Assembly (NCBI GenBank): GCA_002320815.1
Contig: DCLA01000111.1
Span: forward strand, 211,909-275,908
Reading direction: 5' to 3'
DNA: 64,000 nucleotides
Origin: Myxococcales bacterium UBA1660
GTDB taxonomy: Bacteria; Myxococcota_A; Polyangia; Polyangiales; Houyiibacteriaceae
Below the pieces are notes generated by a model. The model had not been told where the DNA came from. It worked only from the letters and a program-made list of their open reading frames with translations, and ran no database searches. Each line of letters begins with the position of its first letter. Within the stretch, counting starts at the first letter, position 1. Below are positions 58,839-64,000 of the stretch, in pieces. Made by a program: the position numbers and the translations under genes.

Positions 58839-60259
58839 TCGGCGGCCTCGCTGCGCGGGGAGAGATCGGCGTGGAGCTTCTCGAGGAGGCGCGTGACCAT
58901 CGCCTCGCGATAGCGGGCGCTCCCGCGATGATCGGTCATGGGGGTGAATGCGGTGCCCAGGTGAGTGCTGGCGCGGACCACGGCCATGGCGTCGAAGGGG
59001 TGGCCCTCCAGCACGTCTTCGGCGGCGGTGGCGCGGGCGGGGGTCGCGGCGACGCCGCCGTAGGCCAGGCGCGCCTTGGTGATCACTCCGTCCGCGTCGC
59101 GCCAGAACGCGAAGCCGGCGGCGACGGTGGAGATGTCGTCCATGATGCGCTTGGACACCTTGTAGAAGCGCTGCACGTCGGGGAATGGCTTGGGCACCTT
59201 CACCGCGGCGACGATCTCGCCCGCGGCCAACGCGGTCTTCCGGTAGTCGAGGAAGAACTCGCTGAGCGGGAGCTCCCGGGTCCCCTCGGCCGAGGCGAGC
59301 ACCAGGACCGCGTCCAGCGCGAGGAGCGCGGGCGGCGAGTCGCCGATGGGCGAGGCGTTGACCAGGTTGCCCCCGAGGGTCGCCCGGTTGCGGATGAGCC
59401 GGCTGCTGAAGAGCGGGAAGAGCTCACCGAACATCGGCACCGTCTCGCCCAGCTCGTCCTCGATGCGGCTCAGCGGGACGCCGGCGCCGATGGTCAGGGC
59501 GGCGTCGTCCTCGCGGATCCCGCGGAGCTCGGCGATGGAGTCCAGGGAGACCAACACCGGCCAGCGCCGGTCGAGCTGGTTCACCTCCACGAAGACGTCG
59601 GTGCCGCCGCCGACCAGCTTCGCCTCGGGCTCGGCGGCCAGGATCGCGAAGAGCGCCTCGAGGGTGGTGGGCCGGTGGAAGCGGACCTCGCTGCCGTCCT
59701 CCAGGGTCGCCACGTGCTGCACCGCCGCGGGCGCGGGGGTCACCTGGGCCAGCCGGCGCTTGTGACGGTCGTCGCCGGGCGCGGGGAGCGAGGCGAGCGC
59801 GTCCTTGATGGGCCGGTAGCCGGTGCAGCGGCAGAGGTTCCCACCGATGGCCTCGTCCCAGACCTCGCCGGGGACGCGGCCCTCGCGGTAGTGCTCGGCG
59901 AAGAGGCTCATCACGAACCCCGGCGTGCAGTAGCCGCACTGGGAGCCGCCGGTCTCCACCATCGCGGCCTGCACCGGGTGCAGCGCCTCGCCCTCGGCGA
60001 GCCCCTGCACGGTGATCACCTCGCGACCGGCCAGGCCGACGGCGGGGACCAAGCAGGAGTTCACGGTGACGAAGCGCGAACTCTCGCCCTCCGGCGTGAC
60101 CACCACCACGGCGCAGGCGCCGCACTCGCCTTCGGCGCAGCCTTCCTTGGTGCCGGTGAGGCCGCGCTCCCGGAGGAAGTGGAGCAGGGGCTGGTGGGGA
60201 TCGACGGAGGCCAGGGAGATCGGGCGACCGTCCACGAGGATCGTGGGCTCGGAGCTCAT
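58835..60259 (-). CDS. xdhA: Xanthine dehydrogenase FeS/FAD subunit
   Basis: The 474-residue protein joins two [2Fe-2S] domains (CAEGECGACAVV about 40; CGYCTPG and CRCTGYRP about 112-150) to an FAD domain (KLVGGGTDVFVEVN, ATLGGNLVNASPIGD). It moves electrons from the molybdenum centre to NAD+. Fusion of the FeS and FAD parts in one chain is the common XdhA layout. A TAGGGT -10-like element 10 bases before ATG (extended with TGC) implies a leader of only a few bases. Confidence 0.94.
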   Translation of the reverse strand: MSSEPTILVDGRPISLASVDPHQPLLHFLRERGLTGTKEGCAEGECGACAVVVVTPEGESSRFVTVNSCLVPAVGLAGREVITVQGLAEGEALHPVQAAMVETGGSQCGYCTPGFVMSLFAEHYREGRVPGEVWDEAIGGNLCRCTGYRPIKDALASLPAPGDDRHKRRLAQVTPAPAAVQHVATLEDGSEVRFHRPTTLEALFAILAAEPEAKLVGGGTDVFVEVNQLDRRWPVLVSLDSIAELRGIREDDAALTIGAGVPLSRIEDELGETVPMFGELFPLFSSRLIRNRATLGGNLVNASPIGDSPPALLALDAVLVLASAEGTRELPLSEFFLDYRKTALAAGEIVAAVKVPKPFPDVQRFYKVSKRIMDDISTVAAGFAFWRDADGVITKARLAYGGVAATPARATAAEDVLEGHPFDAMAVVRASTHLGTAFTPMTDHRGSARYREAMVTRLLEKLHADLSPRSEAAE

Positions 60260-60269
60260 GGAAACCCTG

Positions 60270-60275
60270 ACCCTA
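60270..60275 (-). promoter_or_regulatory. Extended -10 of xdhA
   Basis: Minus-strand TGC-TAGGGT lies 10 bases before the ATG at 60259. Confidence 0.4.
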
Positions 60276-60506
60276 GCACCTCGGCGCCATCGTGCCCGAG
60301 GCCGCCGTCGCCGCCCTCTCTCCCCCGCTGGCGCGAGTCTTCTCGGAGGTCGGGTTACCCCCGAAACGCGAGGAATGCGCCACGATCGGCTCGTTTCGCG
60401 CCACCCTGGGGGGCAACTAGGCGGTCGCGCTACAGCACTGGATATGCAATCCTGCACCTCGTCTACCGTCCATGGGACGGGACGAGTCCACAGTTCAGTC
60501 CGTCCA

Positions 60507-62279
60507 ATGCGAGCCACGTTCAGCAGTCGTGGGGTTCGCGCCCCGCTCGTATCGATGGTTCTCCTGCTGGTCGCCTGTGGTGGCGGCGGGAGTGCACCGG
60601 TGCGCGTGGACGTGCGGACGGACTACGTGCCGGTGGCGGAGTTCGCCGAGCTCGAGGTCTCCCTCGACGACGGGGACAGCATCATGATCCACGACGCTTC
60701 GTTCGATGAGGACTACCTCATGGGCGTCCGGGTGGCGTCACTGGAGGCCGTGTTCCGGGGGTCGCACACGGTGCGCGCGCGCATGCGGGCCGCGGATGGT
60801 CGGCGGCTGGCGCAGCGCGTGGTGGCCATCGAGGTCGACGGACCGCAGACGGTCACCCTGGTGTTCACGCGGGACTGCGCCGGGATCGAGTGCCCCGGTG
60901 ACGGGGACGTCGCGGGCGCCACCGAGTGCCTCGGCGGTCTGTGCGTGACCCCGGAGTGCACGCCGGAGAACCCCCGCGCCTGCGGCGCGACCCAGTGCAC
61001 CGCGGACTCGGACTGCCCGGGCGCCAGCGTGGGCTGCACCCGCCCGCTCTGCAGCGACGGCACCTGTTTCGTGGGCACCGACAGCGCCGCCTGCGCCAGC
61101 AGCGAGTACTGCAACCCCGAGGTCGGTTGCGTGGCCCGGCCCACCGGGGCCGACGACATGGGCACCGGCGCGGTGGACATGGGGACCCCCGGCGACGGCG
61201 GCGCCGACGTCGACGCCGGCATGGCGGACGGAGGCCCCATCGACATGGGCCTCCCCGAGGAGTGCGGCCAGCCCTGCGACACCGGGGATCTCTGTGAGCA
61301 AGGCATCTACAGTTGCGCGACCGGCGCCCCGGTCTGCGTGCGCGACCGCTTGCTCGACGCGGGCACGCCTTGTCGCCCGTCCGCGGGGTCCTGTGACGTC
61401 GCCGAGACCTGCGACGGCGCCTCGCCCGCGTGTCCCCTGGACCAGTTCGCGCCCACCGGCCTCGCGTGCGCCGATGGCTTCTGCGACGGCCTGGGGACCT
61501 GCGCCAGCGGCTGCACCCCGGGCGCGACGTGCTCCACGGGCAACCTCTGCGCGACGGGCACCATCTCGTGCGACACGGGCGCGCCGGTCTGCGTGCGCTC
61601 CGGGAACGCGCCGAACGGCACGATGTGCGCGGCCACCGACAACGGCGCGTGGGGGTCCTGCGGCGGCTTCGGTGGGACCTGCGGCGAGACCGGCTCCCGG
61701 AGCCGGACCGTGACCATCTACGCCTGTCAGAGCGGCGCGTGCACCGCCAGCAGCTCACCCCAGAGCGAGCCCTGCTCCCGCAGCACCGACGGCACCTCCT
61801 GCGGCGCGGTCACCTACGGCGACTTTGGCGCCTGCGGCGGCTTCAGCGACACCTGCGACACCACCGGCACGCGCTCGCGACCCTCCAGCACGCCCACGTG
61901 CTCCGGCGGCACCTGCACCAGCGTCGCCGGCACCGACACCGGCTCCTGCTCCCGCAGCACCGAGGGCAACTCCTGCGGCGGGGTCACCTATGGCACCTTC
62001 GGAGCCTGCACGTACGAGAGCGGGATGTGCGACGAGACGGGCAGCCGCACCCGGACTTCGAGCACCCCGACCTGCCAGAGCGGCACCTGCACCGACGTCG
62101 CTGGCACCGACACCGACTCCTGCACTCGCGACACCGACGGCCTCGACTGCGGTAGCCAAGAGCGCCTCTGCCTGGAGCGCTTCTGCACGGCCGGCGTCTG
62201 CGAAGACACCTTCTGCCCCACGGGCTTCCAATGCTGCCGCTTCGACGGCTGCTTCCCCGACGGCGTATCTTGTCCATGA
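60507..62279 (+). CDS. Cysteine-rich surface lipoprotein with TSP1-like repeats
   Basis: The 590-residue product has a lipoprotein signal (SMVLLLVAC, Cys about 24). A beta-rich head with VRVDVRTDYVPVAEFAELEVS is followed by Cys-rich and Asp/Met/Gly linkers, then three 58-residue repeats (61623-62144) with CGG(F/Y)..TC..TGTRSR cores and a Cys-rich tail. The GTRSR-C core is like thrombospondin type 1 repeats. Its stop overlaps the start of a paralogue (ATGA), a tandem duplication. It would be on the cell surface, with disulfides; binding partner unknown. Confidence 0.8.
   Translation: MRATFSSRGVRAPLVSMVLLLVACGGGGSAPVRVDVRTDYVPVAEFAELEVSLDDGDSIMIHDASFDEDYLMGVRVASLEAVFRGSHTVRARMRAADGRRLAQRVVAIEVDGPQTVTLVFTRDCAGIECPGDGDVAGATECLGGLCVTPECTPENPRACGATQCTADSDCPGASVGCTRPLCSDGTCFVGTDSAACASSEYCNPEVGCVARPTGADDMGTGAVDMGTPGDGGADVDAGMADGGPIDMGLPEECGQPCDTGDLCEQGIYSCATGAPVCVRDRLLDAGTPCRPSAGSCDVAETCDGASPACPLDQFAPTGLACADGFCDGLGTCASGCTPGATCSTGNLCATGTISCDTGAPVCVRSGNAPNGTMCAATDNGAWGSCGGFGGTCGETGSRSRTVTIYACQSGACTASSSPQSEPCSRSTDGTSCGAVTYGDFGACGGFSDTCDTTGTRSRPSSTPTCSGGTCTSVAGTDTGSCSRSTEGNSCGGVTYGTFGACTYESGMCDETGSRTRTSSTPTCQSGTCTDVAGTDTDSCTRDTDGLDCGSQERLCLERFCTAGVCEDTFCPTGFQCCRFDGCFPDGVSCP
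61623..62144 (+). repeat. Three 174-base coding repeats
   Basis: Units begin at 61623, 61797 and 61971, each 58 codons. Each has a Cys-Gly opening, Gly-Cys-Gly, a Thr-Gly-(Thr/Ser)-Arg-Ser-Arg core and a Cys-Thr-Ser tail. Protein identity is high, DNA identity lower, so they are old duplications. Confidence 0.85.
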
Positions 62280-64000
62280 CCCAACGAATCTCCCGCGTCC
62301 TCTCCCTCCTTCCCTTCCTGCTCGCCGCCTGCGGTGGCGACAGCGACCTGGTCCGCGTCGACGTGCGCACCGACTGGGTGCCCACCGTCGAGTTCGCCGA
62401 GGTCGAGATCGGCCTCGACGAAGCCGGGAGCACCTCGATCTACGACGCCAGCGCCAGCGACGACTTCCTCACCGGCATCCGCGTGGCGACCCTCGAGGGC
62501 GTCTCCCACGGAAACCACACCGTGCGCGCACGTCTGCTCGCCGCGGACGGCCGACGCCTCGCGTCGCGGCTGGTCTCGGTGAACGTCGACGGCCCCAAGA
62601 CCGTGACCCTCATCTTCACCCGCGACTGCGCCGCGGTGGAGTGCCCCGGCGACGGGGACGCCGCCGACGCCACCGAGTGTCTCGGCGGACAGTGCGTGAC
62701 GCCCGAGTGCTCGCCGGAGAACCCGGACGCCTGCGGCACCGCCCAGTGCACCACGGACGACGACTGCCCGGCGCCCTCCGTGGGCTGCGCCCGCGCGATC
62801 TGCAACGCCGGCACTTGCTTCGTCGGCGCCGCGAGCGGCACCTGCGCCACCAGCGAGTACTGCAACCCGGAGACCGGCTGTACCCCGCGCCCGACCGGCG
62901 ACGCGGACATGGGCAGCGACGGGATGCGCGACATGGGCGGGATGGACGCCGGCGCCCCGATGGACGCCAGCTTCGACATGGGCCCGCCGGACCTCGGTCT
63001 GCCCGAGGAGTGCGGGCAGCCCTGCGACACCGGGGACCTCTGCGAGGTGGGCATCTACGAGTGCTCCACCGGCGCGGCGATCTGCGTCCGCGACACCCTG
63101 GTCGCCGCGGGCACCACCTGCCGGGACGCGGTCGACACCTGTGACGTCGCCGAGGTCTGCGATGGCGAGTCGCCCGCGTGCCCCATCGACGCGTTCGCCG
63201 CGACCGGAGCCACCTGCGCCGCCGGCTTCTGCGACGGCCTCGGTACCTGCTCGGACACCTGCACGCCCGGCGCGAGCTGCTCCACGGGCAACCCCTGCGA
63301 GACCGGGACCATCTCCTGCGACACCGGCGCGCCGGTCTGCGAGCGCTCCGGCAACGCGGCCGACGGCATCAGCTGCGCGGCCACCGAGAACGGCGCGTGG
63401 AGCGCCTGCGGCGACTACAGCGGCACCTGCGACACCACCGGCACCCGAACCCGCACCGTGACCACCTACGCCTGCCAGGCCGGCGCTTGCACGCCGTCGG
63501 CGGCCCCCGACTCCGAGTCCTGCGGACGCAGCACCGAGGGCGTCTCCTGCGGTTCCGTCAGCACCGGTTCCTGGGGCGCCTGCGGCGGCTACTCGGGCAC
63601 CTGCGGCGAGAGCGGGACTCGCTCCCGCTCGGTGACCACCCCCACCTGCCAGAGCGGCTCCTGCGCCAACGTCGTCACCAGCGAGAGCGGCTCCTGCTCC
63701 CGCGACACCGACGGCGACTCCTGTGGCTCCGTCAGCCAGGGCTCCTGGGGCTCCTGTGGCGGGTACTCGGGGACCTGCGACGAGACGGGCACCCGCTCTC
63801 GCTCGATCACCACCCCCACCTGCGCCAGCGGGTCCTGCGCCAACGTGGTCACCAGCGAGAACGGCTCCTGCACCCGCGACACCGACGGCGACTCCTGCGG
63901 CTCGGTGAGCTATGGCAGCTGGGGCTCCTGCGGCGGCTACAGCAACACCTGCGACGAGACCGGCACCCGCTCCCGCAGCGTGACCACGCCCACCTGCGGC
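62276..64000 (+). CDS. Paralogous TSP1-like repeat lipoprotein, 3' truncated by window
   Basis: The frame is open from an ATG overlapping the previous stop (ATGA) to the end of the window (575 codons, no stop), so the C-terminus lies outside. A lipoprotein signal (LLPFLLAAC, Cys about 19) is followed by the same head domain as the upstream gene (LVRVDVRTDWVPTVEFAEVE), Cys-rich and Asp/Met linkers, and 58-residue repeats from 63371. Four units are visible, more alike to each other than those in the first gene, so this array may be longer and more recently expanded. Confidence 0.8.
   Translation, partial: MTQRISRVLSLLPFLLAACGGDSDLVRVDVRTDWVPTVEFAEVEIGLDEAGSTSIYDASASDDFLTGIRVATLEGVSHGNHTVRARLLAADGRRLASRLVSVNVDGPKTVTLIFTRDCAAVECPGDGDAADATECLGGQCVTPECSPENPDACGTAQCTTDDDCPAPSVGCARAICNAGTCFVGAASGTCATSEYCNPETGCTPRPTGDADMGSDGMRDMGGMDAGAPMDASFDMGPPDLGLPEECGQPCDTGDLCEVGIYECSTGAAICVRDTLVAAGTTCRDAVDTCDVAEVCDGESPACPIDAFAATGATCAAGFCDGLGTCSDTCTPGASCSTGNPCETGTISCDTGAPVCERSGNAADGISCAATENGAWSACGDYSGTCDTTGTRTRTVTTYACQAGACTPSAAPDSESCGRSTEGVSCGSVSTGSWGACGGYSGTCGESGTRSRSVTTPTCQSGSCANVVTSESGSCSRDTDGDSCGSVSQGSWGSCGGYSGTCDETGTRSRSITTPTCASGSCANVVTSENGSCTRDTDGDSCGSVSYGSWGSCGGYSNTCDETGTRSRSVTTPTCG
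63371..64000 (+). repeat. 58-codon tandem repeat array, continues past window
   Basis: Units begin at 63371, 63545, 63719 and 63893 (exactly 174 bases apart). Each carries a WG.CGGYS..TC core and GTRSRS(V/I)TTPTC, with a variable loop and a CSRDTDGD-like link. The array runs off the end. Confidence 0.9.

Noticed and set aside
61623..64000. CRISPR-like regular spacing
   Set aside because: The 174-base units are in-frame coding repeats with conserved protein, not short direct repeats with unrelated spacers.
1..64000. tRNA, rRNA, insertion sequences, att sites, replication origin
   Set aside because: Nothing with the needed structure, terminal repeats or transposase motifs was seen when reading both strands by eye; a dedicated scan (tRNAscan, Infernal, IS search) could still find something subtle.

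Overview
The window looks like a piece of a myxobacterial (phylum Myxococcota, probably Polyangia/Sandaracinaceae-like) chromosome. It is very GC-rich, densely coding, and full of predicted lipoproteins whose mature ends carry Asp/Met/Gly or Asp/Ala/Gly-rich linkers. Two proteins end in a MYXO-CTERM-like tail (Cys, hydrophobic helix, Arg cluster). Several families frequent in this phylum are present: an IgGFc-binding-type surface protein, DUF2330, MopE-like metal-binding repeats and bacterial Ser/Thr kinases. I see no tRNA, rRNA, CRISPR array or insertion sequence.

Layout. 0-5.4 kb: the end of a YqgE/AlgH gene, a surface lipoprotein, glycine decarboxylase subunit 2 and three small lipoproteins. 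5.5-11.2 kb: an ArsA-type ATPase, an Rsm22-like methyltransferase, a cytochrome c maturation mini-operon (ccmC plus two tiny membrane proteins), an acyl-CoA dehydrogenase and a lipoprotein with a kinase-like fold. 11.2-17.5 kb: a FIST sensor protein, an SDR, two phosphodiesterase-superfamily enzymes tail to tail, and a GH45-type cellulase lipoprotein. 17.6-24.1 kb: a large TPR protein, PrsW protease and THUMP methyltransferase in one overlapping operon, then a truncated globin and an S41 protease. 24.2-30.4 kb: a four-gene leftward operon of exported redox proteins (DUF1592 cytochrome, Tat-exported DUF1552 protein, lipoprotein, PQQ-sugar-dehydrogenase/cytochrome c fusion). 30.6-36.9 kb: a Ser/Thr kinase, YdcF, DUF2914, an alpha/beta hydrolase and a propeller/dihaem lipoprotein.

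37.0-40.1 kb is an accessory island: lower GC, all genes leftward, beginning with a truncated Rhs core and followed by DUF4303 and SMI1/KNR4-like genes. It reads as the remains of an Rhs toxin locus with immunity-type genes left behind. 40.2-47.3 kb: DUF2330, DUF4136, a universal stress protein, an M23 peptidase with a cell-surface sorting tail, and a membrane kinase whose catalytic loop has His where Asn is expected. 47.5-55.3 kb: a TolC/MFP/RND efflux operon, its TetR regulator and a beta-barrel protein gene, tied together by four copies of one palindromic operator. 55.4-60.3 kb: a polysaccharide deacetylase and xanthine dehydrogenase (two subunits). 60.5-64 kb: two tandem cysteine-rich lipoprotein paralogues with 58-residue thrombospondin-like repeats; the second runs off the window.

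A recurring feature is a -10-like hexamer (TATGCT, TATGGT, TACCCT and similar) 5-9 bases before the start codon of many genes. This suggests leaderless or nearly leaderless transcripts, and I used it to choose several non-ATG starts. Functions are inferred by reading motifs in the sequence; no database search was possible.
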